From contig CAJUNG010000021.1 in assembly GCA_910587725.1 (NCBI GenBank), positions 1 to 27,812 of the forward strand: a stretch of 27,812 bases of DNA, written 5' to 3'. The notes under the pieces were generated by a model. The model was not told the origin of the DNA, did not search any database, and was given only the letters and a program-made list of their open reading frames with translations. The stretch's first letter is position 1. Every line of letters begins with the position of its first letter. This document shows, piece by piece, positions 1 through 8,538 of the stretch. A program made the position numbers and the translations under genes. The stretch comes from an uncultured Bacilli bacterium. GTDB lineage: Bacteria > Bacillota_I > Bacilli_A > RF39 > UBA660.

Positions 1-37
1 ATTTTGAAGAGGTAATTTCCACCTTTGATTTTTGAAT

Positions 38-79
38 AAGTAAATTCCACTTTATCTTAATTTGAGGTGGAATTTACTT
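38..79. terminator. Hairpin at window start, possible terminator of an upstream gene
   Basis: A perfect 13-base inverted repeat (38-50 with 67-79, AAGTAAATTCCAC and its complement) has a 16-base loop. A related segment at 11-23 (GGTAATTTCCACC) could pair with the same right arm, so two alternative folds exist. Only a short T stretch follows, so terminator function is tentative. The gene it would serve lies outside the window. Confidence 0.45.
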
Positions 80-127
80 TTACAATTCAGAAAATAAGCA
101 AAAGAGATTAAAAATCCAGATAAAAAC

Positions 128-156
128 TTGTCATTTTTCTTTATCTATGATATGAT
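128..156 (+). promoter_or_regulatory. Sigma-A-type promoter of the 197-613 gene
   Basis: TTGTCA (128-133) and TATGAT (151-156) are separated by exactly 17 bases. Transcription would start near 163. This argues against a TTG start at 128 for the following gene, because that codon is the -35 box. Confidence 0.7.
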
Positions 157-196
157 ATTTCTCCTATATGGTTTAGGGGGAAGAAGTGAAAACTTT

Positions 197-613
197 ATGC
201 AAAAGAAAAAAAAGAAATTTTATCCGATAAATCATATTTATATAGGGCATGTTACTACAGTCAATCCCGATGCTTGGGAAAAAGAAGACGAATTTCAAAA
301 AAAAGTGGCGGTGTTTCAGAAAGTTAAAAATGATGCAGGATTTTTCTTATATCTTCCACTAAGTGAACATTTTCCCTATTTTATCAATCAAAAAATGATA
401 CCAATCAAAAAATATAAGAAAAAGTTAGGCTTGATTACAGAAAGTGAAATCGAAAAGATTTTAATCGATGAACAAGCGAAATTAGAACAAGAAAAATCAG
501 AAAAAGTTAGCCCAGAAAGAAAACAACCTAAAGATAGCAAAAACGTATTAGCGATAAATCCAGTGATAGAAGAACAGATAAATAAGGCCAAACAAAAAAA
601 GTTAGTCGCATAA
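197..613 (+). CDS. Hypothetical protein, 138 aa, very basic
   Basis: I do not recognise this protein. I place the start at ATG 197 rather than further upstream because a 17-spaced promoter occupies 128-156; a GGGGGAAG ribosome site lies at 176-183. The product opens with a lysine run, has a compact central part (about residues 10-85) with aromatic residues and an IYIGHVTTVNPD stretch, then a charged, probably disordered or coiled tail rich in Lys, Glu and Gln from about residue 85 to the end. There is no signal peptide or membrane segment. It has its own promoter and a terminator right after the stop, so it is monocistronic and separate from uvrA. Confidence 0.6.
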   Translation: MQKKKKKFYPINHIYIGHVTTVNPDAWEKEDEFQKKVAVFQKVKNDAGFFLYLPLSEHFPYFINQKMIPIKKYKKKLGLITESEIEKILIDEQAKLEQEKSEKVSPERKQPKDSKNVLAINPVIEEQINKAKQKKLVA

Positions 614-637
614 AGAAACAAAAAAGTTTCTTTTTTT
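612..637 (+). terminator. Rho-independent terminator after the 138-aa gene
   Basis: An 8-base stem AAAGAAAC (612-619) with GTTTCTTT (626-633), an A-rich loop, and a run of seven T from 631. It begins at the stop codon of the upstream gene and isolates it from uvrA. Confidence 0.8.
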
Positions 638-647
638 GTTGTTTTTC

Positions 648-676
648 TTTACAAACGTTTGTGTTAGAGGTATAAT
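648..676 (+). promoter_or_regulatory. uvrA promoter with an overlapping 12-base palindrome
   Basis: TTTACA (648-653) and TATAAT (671-676) have 17-base spacing. A perfect palindrome, ACAAACGTTTGT (651-662), overlaps the -35 box and enters the spacer, the position of a repressor operator. uvrA belongs to the SOS regulon in Bacillus, but this palindrome is not the canonical GAAC-N4-GTTC LexA box, so the regulator is unknown. Confidence 0.75.
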
Positions 677-699
677 AAGAAACAGAAAGAGGGATAAGT

Positions 700-3507
700 A
701 TGGATAAAATAATCATTAAAGGAGCAAGAGAAAACAATCTAAAGAATATTGACTTAACATTACCCAAAAATAAACTGATTGTAATGACGGGGGTATCCGG
801 TTCTGGAAAATCATCTTTAGCTTTTGATACGATTTATGCAGAAGGACAAAGAAGATATGTAGAAAGTCTTTCGGCTTATGCAAGACAATTTTTAGGAGGA
901 ACGGACAAACCTGATGTAGATTCTATCGAAGGGCTTTCTCCATCCATCAGTATCGACCAAAAAACAACGAGTAAAAATCCTAGGTCTACGGTTGGTACCG
1001 TAACAGAAATTTATGATTATCTACGGCTTTTATATGCAAGAATTGGTATACCTTATTGTCCAGTTCATCACATTCCTATCTCTTCACAGAGTGTAGAAGA
1101 AATGGTAAATAAAATTTTAGAACATCCAGAAGGAACAAAACTCATTATTTTAGCACCTATTGTTCATGGAGAAAAAGGAACACATAAAGAAGTATTTGAA
1201 AATTTACGAAAAGAAGGATATGTACGTGTTAAAGTGAATGGAGAAATTCTCGATTTATCTGAAGAGATTGAATTAGATAAAAATAAAAAAGATAATATTT
1301 CCGTTGTGGTGGACCGAATTGTCATAAAAGAAGGCATCCGGCCAAGATTAACTGAGGCAGTAGAGGCCGCGACTAAACTCGCTAAAGGAAAAGTAGTAAT
1401 TGAATTTGTCGGAGAAAAAGAAATGGTATTTTCTGAGGATTTTGCTTGTCCATATTGTGATTTTTCTCTACCTGAATTAGAACCGAGAATCTTTAGTTTC
1501 AATGCTCCATTTGGCGCTTGTCCAGATTGTAAGGGATTAGGAATTAAATTAAATATTGATGAGGATTTAGTCATACCAGATAAAACATTATCCATTAAAG
1601 AAGGGGCAATCAAAACATTGAGTGATGACCAAGACGGAATTTACTTTAAACAACTAGAATGCGTTGCTAAACATTACAAAATCAATTTAGATAAACCGAT
1701 AGGAAAATACACAAAAAAGGAAAAGCAAATGCTTCTTTATGGAAGTGATGAATTAATCCATTTCCATTACTCTACAAAAGGTGGAAATACGGTCAATAAA
1801 ACGGATTTTTATGAAGGAATTATCAACAATTTACAAAGAAGATACATGGAAACAAGCAGTAGTTGGATACGAGAGTGGCTAGAAAACTATATGATTGAAA
1901 CAGAATGTGAAACCTGCCATGGGGCAAGATTAAATGATAGTGTATTATCTGTCTTGGTAGGAGGAAAAAATATTGATGAAGTTACACGAATGAGCATCAA
2001 GAAAATCTTAACATTTTTTGATTCGTTAAAACTAACCGATTCCCAAAAAGAAATCGCGGGATTACTAATGAAAGAAATTCGCTCACGATTAGAATTTTTA
2101 AAAAATGTGGGATTAGAGTATTTGACCCTAAGTCGTTCAGCAGGAACTTTATCAGGAGGAGAAGCACAAAGAATTCGTTTGGCTACACAAATTGGTTCAA
2201 AATTAACTGGTGTATTATATGTTTTAGATGAACCGAGTATTGGACTTCACCAAAGAGATAACGAAAAACTGATTCAGTCTCTTTTAGAAATGCGTGATTT
2301 AGGGAACACCCTCATTGTCGTAGAACATGATACAGACACGATGCTAGCTAGTGATTACTTAGTTGATATCGGACCGGGAGCAGGAGACCAAGGAGGAAGC
2401 GTTATTGCTTGCGGAACCCCAGAAGAAGTAGCAAGAAACGAAAATAGCATTACAGGAAGATATCTAAGTGGAAAAGAAAAAATCGAAGTCCCTCAGACAA
2501 GAAGAAAAGGAACAGGAAAATGGATTGAAATCAAAGGGGCAAGTGAAAATAACTTAAAAAATATTGATGTAAAAATTCCATTAGGAACATTTACTTGTGT
2601 AACTGGAGTATCTGGCTCTGGAAAAAGTACACTCATTAATCAAATTTTGTGTCGCGCAGCTTATCAACACATTTATCAAAGTAAAGATAAGCCAGGAAAA
2701 CATAAAAAAATAACAGGATTAGAAAACATCGATAAAGTTGTGGAAATTTCGCAAAATCCAATTGGAAGAACACCAAGAAGTAACCCGGCAACTTACACAG
2801 GGGTATTCGATGAAATCAGAAATTTATTCACCAACACAAAAGAAGCCAAAATGTATGGCTATGGAAAAGACCGATTCTCTTTTAACGTAAAAGGCGGAAG
2901 ATGCGAAGCTTGTCGTGGGGATGGAGTTAAGAAAATTGAGATGCACTTTTTACCAGACGTTTATATTCCTTGTGAAGTATGTCACGGAACTAGATATAAT
3001 AGTGAAATTTTAAACATAAGATATAAAGGAAAGAATATTGCGGATGTCTTAGATATGCGAGTAAGCGAAGCTTTAGAGTTTTTTGACAATGTTCCTAAAA
3101 TCAGAGATAAATTAAAAGTCTTAGAAGAAGTAGGAATTGGCTATATTAAACTAGGGCAAAGTGCACCAACATTGTCTGGAGGAGAAGCAGGTCGCGTCAA
3201 ATTAGCGAAAGAGTTACAAAAGAAAGCAACAGGAAAAACACTTTTCATCTTAGATGAGCCAACAACAGGACTACATTCTAAGGACATCGAAAAGTTACTT
3301 GCAATATTTAAAAAAATAGTAGATAATAAAGATACCGTAGTCGTAATTGAGCACAACTTAGACGTAATTAAAGTAGCAGATTATATTATCGACTTAGGAC
3401 CAGAAGGTGGAGATGGGGGAGGAACTATTGTTGCAACCGGAACCCCAGAAAATATAACAAAAGAAAAGACGAGCTATACAGGACAATTTTTAAAGAAAAT
3501 CTTATAA
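700..3507 (+). CDS. uvrA: Excinuclease ABC subunit A (UvrA)
   Basis: UvrA is the damage-recognition ATPase of nucleotide excision repair; it loads UvrB on damaged DNA. At 935 residues the gene is full length for the family. Visible motifs are the first Walker A (GVSGSGKSS, residues 31-39), a zinc module with CPYC and CPDC pairs near 250-275, a CETC motif near 402, the ABC signature LSGGEAQR near 484 with Walker B LDEPSIGLH after it, the second Walker A GVSGSGKST near 635, the second zinc module (CEAC and CEVC, about 735-760), and the second signature LSGGEAGR near 825 with LDEPTTGLH after it. It is first in an apparent operon with yvlD, lgt and trxB; no terminator separates it from yvlD. Its usual partner uvrB is not in the window but may lie upstream. 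Confidence 0.98.
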   Translation: MDKIIIKGARENNLKNIDLTLPKNKLIVMTGVSGSGKSSLAFDTIYAEGQRRYVESLSAYARQFLGGTDKPDVDSIEGLSPSISIDQKTTSKNPRSTVGTVTEIYDYLRLLYARIGIPYCPVHHIPISSQSVEEMVNKILEHPEGTKLIILAPIVHGEKGTHKEVFENLRKEGYVRVKVNGEILDLSEEIELDKNKKDNISVVVDRIVIKEGIRPRLTEAVEAATKLAKGKVVIEFVGEKEMVFSEDFACPYCDFSLPELEPRIFSFNAPFGACPDCKGLGIKLNIDEDLVIPDKTLSIKEGAIKTLSDDQDGIYFKQLECVAKHYKINLDKPIGKYTKKEKQMLLYGSDELIHFHYSTKGGNTVNKTDFYEGIINNLQRRYMETSSSWIREWLENYMIETECETCHGARLNDSVLSVLVGGKNIDEVTRMSIKKILTFFDSLKLTDSQKEIAGLLMKEIRSRLEFLKNVGLEYLTLSRSAGTLSGGEAQRIRLATQIGSKLTGVLYVLDEPSIGLHQRDNEKLIQSLLEMRDLGNTLIVVEHDTDTMLASDYLVDIGPGAGDQGGSVIACGTPEEVARNENSITGRYLSGKEKIEVPQTRRKGTGKWIEIKGASENNLKNIDVKIPLGTFTCVTGVSGSGKSTLINQILCRAAYQHIYQSKDKPGKHKKITGLENIDKVVEISQNPIGRTPRSNPATYTGVFDEIRNLFTNTKEAKMYGYGKDRFSFNVKGGRCEACRGDGVKKIEMHFLPDVYIPCEVCHGTRYNSEILNIRYKGKNIADVLDMRVSEALEFFDNVPKIRDKLKVLEEVGIGYIKLGQSAPTLSGGEAGRVKLAKELQKKATGKTLFILDEPTTGLHSKDIEKLLAIFKKIVDNKDTVVVIEHNLDVIKVADYIIDLGPEGGDGGGTIVATGTPENITKEKTSYTGQFLKKIL

Positions 3508-3589
3508 AAGAGAAAAAATAATGAACGATGAAAAAAACGTGATTTAAGTCTTTCGGAGTAAATAAAAAAAGAAAACGAAAAGGTGGAAA

Positions 3590-4012
3590 ATGAACGAACA
3601 AATGAAAAGTAGTCGAAAAAGAAAAATGAAGATGTGGACAGAATGGTGGATTCATATGCTAGGATATTCCTTAGTATTGATTCTAACCTCTAAACTATTT
3701 AAAGACTTCATCATTGATTTATCTTATTGTGGAGTATATGCACTTCTATTGTCAGTTGTCATCTATATCTTGAATAAAACAATCAAACCGATTATTTTTT
3801 ACTTAACACTTCCGTTAACTGGACTTACTCTAGGATTATTTTATTTCGTCATCAATCTCATTATTTTAAAAATTGCCGATTGGATATTATTGGGGCATTT
3901 CAATATCGGTCTAGGAATTACGAGCATTTTTATGGCCATTTCTATATCGATGATGAACTTCCTACTTGAAGGATTGATGATTAAGCCAATGATAAGGAGA
4001 GTGGAACAATGA
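3590..4012 (+). CDS. yvlD: YvlD-type phage-holin superfamily IV membrane protein
   Basis: A 140-residue membrane protein with a short basic N-terminus and four predicted hydrophobic segments (about residues 22-40, 47-63, 68-95 and 105-130). This pattern and the TIKPIIFYLTLPLTGLTLG stretch fit the small YvlD family (phage holin superfamily IV), whose function is poorly known and not established as holin activity. A strong AGGTGG site (3581-3586) is only 3 bases from ATG 3590, so the in-frame ATG at 3602 is a possible alternative start. The stop overlaps the lgt start (ATGA), implying translational coupling. In Bacillus, yvlD also sits near uvrA and lgt. Confidence 0.85.
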   Translation: MNEQMKSSRKRKMKMWTEWWIHMLGYSLVLILTSKLFKDFIIDLSYCGVYALLLSVVIYILNKTIKPIIFYLTLPLTGLTLGLFYFVINLIILKIADWILLGHFNIGLGITSIFMAISISMMNFLLEGLMIKPMIRRVEQ

Positions 4013-4821
4013 GTAGAATAGCGTTAGATTTAGGATTTATTCAAATTTACTGGTATTCCATCTTTATCTTTTTAGGTGTACTCTTTGCTAGTGCAGTAAT
4101 TTTAAGAGAGTGTAAAAAACAAAAAATAGATGAAGATTTCATGATTAATCTCATTTTCTATACTGTGATTTTTGGACTTGTTGGAGCAAGACTTTATTAT
4201 TGCGCCTTCAATTTAGATTATTACTTAAAATATCCACTAGAAATTTTGGAAATTTGGAATGGAGGGCTTGCCATTCATGGAGGAATTTTTACAGGCCTTC
4301 TATTTATGGTTTTTTATACTCTTAAATATAAAGTAAGACTGACTAAAATTACAGATATTGCCGTTATGGGATTAATTCTTGGACAGGCAGTTGGAAGATG
4401 GGGGAATTTCTTTAACCAGGAAGCCTTTGGACAGGAAGTAACGAGAGCGACTTTAGAGAACTTAGGAATGCCAGAATTTATTATTCGTGGGATGAATATT
4501 AATGGAACTTATTACCAACCGACATTTCTTTATGAATCTGTTTGGAATATATTTGGTTTTTTGGCATTAATGATAGTAAAAAGATATAAATATTTGAAAA
4601 CTGGACAGTTAACCGGATTTTATATGATGTGGTATTCCGTTGGTAGATTCTTTATTGAAGGACTACGGAGTGATAGCTTAATGTTAGGGCCACTTAGAAT
4701 TGCTCAAGTGGTATCCATTCTCATGTTTGCTATCGGCCTTCTTTTATTCCTATTTGCCAAAAAAGGTTCAAAGTTTGAAAACTTATATAAAGAAGAAATG
4801 AAGGAAGAAATTAAATTTTAA
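4009..4821 (+). CDS. lgt: Prolipoprotein diacylglyceryl transferase (Lgt)
   Basis: Lgt transfers diacylglycerol from phosphatidylglycerol to the lipobox cysteine of prolipoproteins at the membrane, the first step of lipoprotein maturation. At 270 residues with about seven hydrophobic segments it is normal for the family. The diagnostic GRWGNFFNQEAFG signature lies near residue 130, and the HGG motif (GLAIHGGIF) near residue 88. The start codon overlaps the yvlD stop, and trxB follows after 14 bases, so this is a middle gene of the operon. hprK, which precedes lgt in Bacillus, is absent here. Confidence 0.97.
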   Translation: MSRIALDLGFIQIYWYSIFIFLGVLFASAVILRECKKQKIDEDFMINLIFYTVIFGLVGARLYYCAFNLDYYLKYPLEILEIWNGGLAIHGGIFTGLLFMVFYTLKYKVRLTKITDIAVMGLILGQAVGRWGNFFNQEAFGQEVTRATLENLGMPEFIIRGMNINGTYYQPTFLYESVWNIFGFLALMIVKRYKYLKTGQLTGFYMMWYSVGRFFIEGLRSDSLMLGPLRIAQVVSILMFAIGLLLFLFAKKGSKFENLYKEEMKEEIKF

Positions 4822-4835
4822 AAAGGAGAAAAACG

Positions 4836-5750
4836 ATGAGATATCATACAGTAATTATTGGTTGTGGAATGAGTGGGATGAGTGCAGCAATTTATTTAAA
4901 GCGAGCAAATGTTGATGTTTGTCTATTTGAAGAAAATGCTCCAGGAGGACAGCTACTTCGCACATCTACTGTAGAAAACTATCCAGGAGTTAGAACAGCT
5001 GATGGAGCAACCCTCGCCCTCGAACTTTATCAACAAATCAGTGAATTAGAAATTCCTGTATATTTTGAAAAGATAGAAAAAGTTACTCAAGGGAAAGAAT
5101 TTATCGTAAAAACAAAACAACAAGAAATCATCTGCGATAATCTCATTCTTGCAACGGGAAGAAATCCTAAAAAATTAGGTCTTTCAAAGGAAGAAAAATT
5201 AACAGGGAAAGGAATTAGTTATTGTGCTACATGCGATGGTGCACTTTACAAAGGAAAAGATGTTGCGGTAGTTGGTGCAGGAAACTCTGCATTCGAGGAA
5301 ACATTATATCTATCGAATTTATGTAGTAAAGTAACACTAATCGCAAGAAGAGAAGAATATCGTGCAGAAAATTCTCTTGTGGATAAAGTGAGAAATCAAA
5401 AAAATGTGGAAATCTTAAATCACTCGATTATCTCAGAACTTGTGGGAGAAAATAAAATAGAAAAAATAAAGGTGAAGAATACAAAAGAAGAAACAGAGAA
5501 ACAAATCGAAGTCGCAGGAGTTTTCGTCTATATCGGTCAACTTCCCACGACAACACTAGCAAAAGATTTAAATATAAAGCTAGAAGATGATTATATCTGT
5601 ACTAATGAAAAAATGGAAACCAATATCGAGGGAGTTTATGCCTGTGGAGATTGTAGAAAAAAAGACTTATATCAATTGGTTACGGCGAGTTATGATGGTA
5701 TCATTGCCGCAAATCAAATTATAAAAAAGAAGAATGAGAATCTGTGCTAA
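4836..5750 (+). CDS. trxB: Thioredoxin reductase (TrxB)
   Basis: A flavoprotein that reduces thioredoxin with NADPH. At 304 residues it has the FAD-binding GCGMSG near residue 9, the redox-active CATC (Cys130 and Cys133), a second nucleotide motif GAGNSAFEE, the RR pair of ARREEYRAE that favours NADPH, and a C-terminal FAD motif GVYACGDCRKKDLYQLV. AAAGGAG precedes the start. It is the last gene of the uvrA operon: its final codons form the left arm of the terminator shared with convergent gmk. In Bacillus trxB lies just upstream of rapZ-yvcK-whiA; here gmk sits in between instead of rapZ. Confidence 0.95.
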   Translation: MRYHTVIIGCGMSGMSAAIYLKRANVDVCLFEENAPGGQLLRTSTVENYPGVRTADGATLALELYQQISELEIPVYFEKIEKVTQGKEFIVKTKQQEIICDNLILATGRNPKKLGLSKEEKLTGKGISYCATCDGALYKGKDVAVVGAGNSAFEETLYLSNLCSKVTLIARREEYRAENSLVDKVRNQKNVEILNHSIISELVGENKIEKIKVKNTKEETEKQIEVAGVFVYIGQLPTTTLAKDLNIKLEDDYICTNEKMETNIEGVYACGDCRKKDLYQLVTASYDGIIAANQIIKKKNENLC

Positions 5751-5775
5751 AAAATAGCGATTCTCATTCCTTTTA
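5732..5775. terminator. Bidirectional terminator between trxB and gmk
   Basis: An 11-base perfect arm, GAATGAGAATC (5732-5742) with GATTCTCATTC (5759-5769), continues into an inner GCTA/TAGC stem after a three-base bulge. T-rich tracts follow on both strands. The left arm includes the end of the trxB coding sequence. Confidence 0.85.
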
Positions 5776-6459
5776 TTTGTCTAACAAAGAGGTAGTAGAA
5801 TTATCAAACTCTTTATCCATTAAAAATTCATGGATAATTTCTTCCTGATTTTCCATAAAGACTTCTTCAATTCGGTCTACTCTGCATTTTTCAGAAATTA
5901 AAATGGATTCTACTTTAGTAATGGCTTCCTCCAAGTTGTCATTCACTACCACATAATTGTATTGATTAATTTCGTTGATTTCACGGTAAGCTTTCTCGAA
6001 TCTTTTCACAATTTGTTCATTATTCTCTAATCCCCGCATTTTAATTCTACGTTTTACTTCTTCCATCGATGGAGCCAAAATGAAAATTAAAATCGTTTCT
6101 GGAAACATCTCTTTTACTTGTTGTGCACCTTGTACTTCAATTTCCAAAATCACATCGCGTCCACTTTCTAGTTTCTCTTCTAGCTCCATTTTAGGTGTTC
6201 CATAATACTTTTCGTAGTGAACTTCAGCATACTCTAAAAAGTCTCCCTGTTGAATCTTCTTTTCAAACTCCTCCTGGGTTACGAAATAATAATCCCGTCC
6301 ATTTTCTTCGCCTCCACGCATTGGTCTTGAAGTATAAGAAATCGAAAGTTCTAAGTTAGGATTACGCTCTAGTAACTTTTGAATAATTGTCCCCTTTCCC
6401 GCACAAGTTGTGCCAGAAATGATGATTAACTGCCCACGAGTTTTGGTTTTAATTGACAT
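5773..6459 (-). CDS. gmk: Guanylate kinase with unusual P-loop and C-terminal extension
   Basis: Guanylate kinase phosphorylates GMP to GDP with ATP. Family features are a P-loop at residues 16-24, a GMP-binding stretch with TSRPMRGGEENGRDYYFV, a YYGTP motif, and DVILEIEVQGAQQV. The P-loop reads GTTCAGKGT; most Gmk proteins have GPSG(V/A)GK, so Pro and Ser are replaced by Thr-Thr-Cys while the GK core is kept. The product (228 residues) is longer than typical Gmk because of an acidic C-terminal tail of about 30 residues. AGGAGG precedes ATG 6459. It is encoded opposite to its neighbours and fills the slot where rapZ usually lies. Whether this is the only gmk of the cell cannot be told. Confidence 0.9.
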   Translation of the reverse strand: MSIKTKTRGQLIIISGTTCAGKGTIIQKLLERNPNLELSISYTSRPMRGGEENGRDYYFVTQEEFEKKIQQGDFLEYAEVHYEKYYGTPKMELEEKLESGRDVILEIEVQGAQQVKEMFPETILIFILAPSMEEVKRRIKMRGLENNEQIVKRFEKAYREINEINQYNYVVVNDNLEEAITKVESILISEKCRVDRIEEVFMENQEEIIHEFLMDKEFDNSTTSLLDK

Positions 6460-6481
6460 AAGAGTCCTCCTTTTCTACTGA

Positions 6482-6510
6482 TTATACTAAACAACTTGCC
6501 AAAATACAAG
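6482..6510 (-). promoter_or_regulatory. gmk promoter
   Basis: On the minus strand, TTGTAT (6505-6510) and TATAAT (6482-6487) are 17 bases apart, just upstream of the AGGAGG site of gmk. It is divergent from the yvcK promoter in the same 105-base gap. Confidence 0.7.
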
Positions 6511-6519
6511 CAAAAAGGT

Positions 6520-6547
6520 TTTAAATAAAAGAGATTTTATGTATAAT
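6520..6547 (+). promoter_or_regulatory. yvcK-whiA promoter
   Basis: A consensus TATAAT lies at 6542-6547, with a weak -35 (TTTTAA, 6520-6525) 16 bases upstream. Transcription should begin near 6553-6555, only about 10 bases before the TTG start, leaving room for just a GGTGAT ribosome site. Confidence 0.6.
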
Positions 6548-6564
6548 AGTAATGGTGATAGCAG

Positions 6565-7512
6565 TTGAAGAAAAAAATTGTAATTCTTGGTGGCGGTACA
6601 GGATTGTCGGGAACAATTGAGAGTTTAAAACATCTTCCATTAGAGGTTACCGCAGTAATTACAGTATCTGATAGTGGGAGTTCAACCGGAAGATTGCGTC
6701 GTGAGTTTTTAGTTCCAGCCGTTGGAGATATTAGAAAAGTCTTAAGTCATTTCTCCATGCTTCCACAAGAAATTTTAGATATATTTGAGTATCGATTTGA
6801 AACTTATAGTGATTTGAATAAACATTCCGTAGGAAATCTTTTGTTGACCGCAGCACTAGAAAAGACGGGTAGTTTAAAGCAATCAATTGAATACATGAGT
6901 AAAATTTTAGATGTAAAACACAAAGTTCTTCCCTTGTCTGAGGATTACTTAACATTAATGGCAGAAACAATAGAGGGAAACATTATTGAAGAAGAGGACC
7001 AAATTACCAAATCGAATCAAAAATATAAGCGAATCTTTTACAAAGAAACCCCTCACGTTTTAAAAGAAGTTATCGAAGAAATTCTAAATGCTGATTTAGT
7101 CATTTTAAGTATGGGTAGTCTATATACAAGTTTAATGCCACATTTAATTTGTGAAGAAGTCCAAGAAACAATAAAAAAGACAGATGCCAAAATAATGTAT
7201 ATCTGCAATGCGATGACACAGCCAGGAGAAACCGATAACTTTAAAGTAAGTAACCATTTAAAAATTATTGAAGAATATATTTCTCCTAGAAAAATTGATG
7301 TTGTCATTGCTAGCAATAGTAAAATAGAAGAAGACGTTCTAAATAAATATCGTACGACAGAGCAAAAAGACCCAGTAGAAATTGACCATAAAGAAATCGA
7401 AGAATTAGGGTGCGAATTAATTGAATCAGACTTAATTACGACAGAAACTAATCAAATTCGCCATAATAGTATGAAACTAAGTTCTATTATTTTTTCTTAT
7501 CTAATGAGGTGA
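6565..7512 (+). CDS. yvcK: YvcK/GlmR family protein (UDP-sugar binding, envelope and carbon metabolism)
   Basis: YvcK (GlmR, CofD-like fold) proteins bind UDP-GlcNAc and support cell-wall precursor supply on gluconeogenic carbon sources in Bacillus. The 315-residue product has the N-terminal nucleotide motif ILGGGTGLSG (from residue 7), SDSGSSTGRLR near 35-45 and a GDIRKVL stretch, which together identify the family. The start is TTG 6565; no in-frame ATG or GTG lies nearby upstream, and GGTGAT (6554-6559) is well spaced. whiA follows after four bases, the conserved yvcK-whiA pair. rapZ, normally just upstream, is missing. Confidence 0.95.
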   Translation: MKKKIVILGGGTGLSGTIESLKHLPLEVTAVITVSDSGSSTGRLRREFLVPAVGDIRKVLSHFSMLPQEILDIFEYRFETYSDLNKHSVGNLLLTAALEKTGSLKQSIEYMSKILDVKHKVLPLSEDYLTLMAETIEGNIIEEEDQITKSNQKYKRIFYKETPHVLKEVIEEILNADLVILSMGSLYTSLMPHLICEEVQETIKKTDAKIMYICNAMTQPGETDNFKVSNHLKIIEEYISPRKIDVVIASNSKIEEDVLNKYRTTEQKDPVEIDHKEIEELGCELIESDLITTETNQIRHNSMKLSSIIFSYLMR

Positions 7513-7516
7513 TAAA

Positions 7517-8446
7517 ATGTCATTTGCAACAAATGTAAAAAATGAAATTGTAAAATATGAGGGAAGTAAAACAGAAAATATTGCCCTTCTAAGCGGATTT
7601 ATTAGAAATAATGGAACAGTTGAAAAAAACTCGATTTTCTTATTAACAGAAAATGCTAGCATTGCCAAAAAAATCTACCAGTTAGTAAAAGATATCTATC
7701 ATGTAAATGTGGTGATATCACAAATGAAAAATGCGAACTTCTCGAAACAAAATTTATATCATCTCAAATTAGAAGAAAAAGAAGCAGAGATTTTATCTGA
7801 TTTGTCTGTGATAGAAAATGGAAAGTATTTAGAAGAAGTAAAAGAATATATTGTATCTTCTGAAGAAGAAATTCGATGTTATTTAATGGGAACATTTTTA
7901 TCTAAAGGAAGTATCAATGACCCTAAAACAGCTAGATATCATTTAGAATTTTTAATCGAGAGAAAAAAAGAAGCAGAATTTATAAAAAAACTCTTGAATT
8001 ATTTTCATTTAAATAGTAAAATTTTAAACAGAGACAAAGGTTATATGGTCTATATTAAAGAAGCAGAGAAAATTGGAGATTTTCTTCGTATTGCTTATGC
8101 GAACAATGCGGTTTTATATTTTGAAGATATTCGAATTTATCGAGACCATAAAAACATGACCAATCGTCTTAATAATTGTGAACAGGCAAATATTGATAAG
8201 ATTGTCGAAACTGCTGCAAATCAGGTCAAGGAAATTGAATATCTAAAGGAAGTAAATGCATTTGACTTATTAGATGATAAAACCAAGCAAGCAGCGGAGT
8301 ATCGATTAAAATATCAAGAAGCATCACTTTTAGAGTTAAGTGAAATTATTAGTTATGAAACGAGTTCTTCAATTACCAAATCTGGTTTAAACCACCGATT
8401 CCGTAAAATAAAAGAATTAGTAAAAAGATTAAAGGAAAATGAATGA
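7517..8446 (+). CDS. whiA: WhiA DNA-binding protein
   Basis: WhiA joins a LAGLIDADG-homing-endonuclease-like N-terminal domain to a C-terminal helix-turn-helix. In Firmicutes it affects cell division and chromosome segregation; in Streptomyces it regulates sporulation. The 309-residue product shows the LAGLIDADG-like region (about residues 110-200, with LMGTFLSKGSINDP) and the C-terminal LSEIIS...SKSGLNHRFRKI-type helix-turn-helix (written here as ITKSGLNHRFRKI). It is translated from a GAGGTGAT site that overlaps the end of yvcK. Three tRNA genes follow after 13 bases with no terminator between, so they may be co-transcribed. Confidence 0.95.
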   Translation: MSFATNVKNEIVKYEGSKTENIALLSGFIRNNGTVEKNSIFLLTENASIAKKIYQLVKDIYHVNVVISQMKNANFSKQNLYHLKLEEKEAEILSDLSVIENGKYLEEVKEYIVSSEEEIRCYLMGTFLSKGSINDPKTARYHLEFLIERKKEAEFIKKLLNYFHLNSKILNRDKGYMVYIKEAEKIGDFLRIAYANNAVLYFEDIRIYRDHKNMTNRLNNCEQANIDKIVETAANQVKEIEYLKEVNAFDLLDDKTKQAAEYRLKYQEASLLELSEIISYETSSSITKSGLNHRFRKIKELVKRLKENE

Positions 8447-8459
8447 TTTTCCTGAATAT

Positions 8460-8535
8460 GCCGAAATAGCTCAGCTGGTAGAGCAACGCACTCGTAACGC
8501 GTAGGTCACAGGTTCGAATCCTGCTTTCGGCACCA
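8460..8535 (+). tRNA. tRNA-Thr (anticodon CGU)
   Basis: A 76-base cloverleaf: a fully paired acceptor stem GCCGAAA/TTTCGGC, D-arm, anticodon loop CTCGTAA with anticodon CGT, T-arm with GGTTCGAATCC, and encoded CCA. The base pair next to the anticodon loop (31-39) is A-C, a mismatch. Confidence 0.95.
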
Positions 8536-8538
8536 TAT

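Noticed and set aside
128..196. TTG 128 as start of the first gene.
   Set aside because: Those bases form a 17-spaced promoter; ATG 197 is downstream of the expected transcript start.
1164..1613. Open frames opposite uvrA, yvcK and the recombinases.
   Set aside because: They lack ribosome sites, run against clearly coding genes and show no recognisable domains.
4009..8446. Mycoplasma-type genetic code suggested by the AT-rich sequence.
   Set aside because: TGA is used as a stop (yvlD, whiA), and tryptophans are encoded by TGG.
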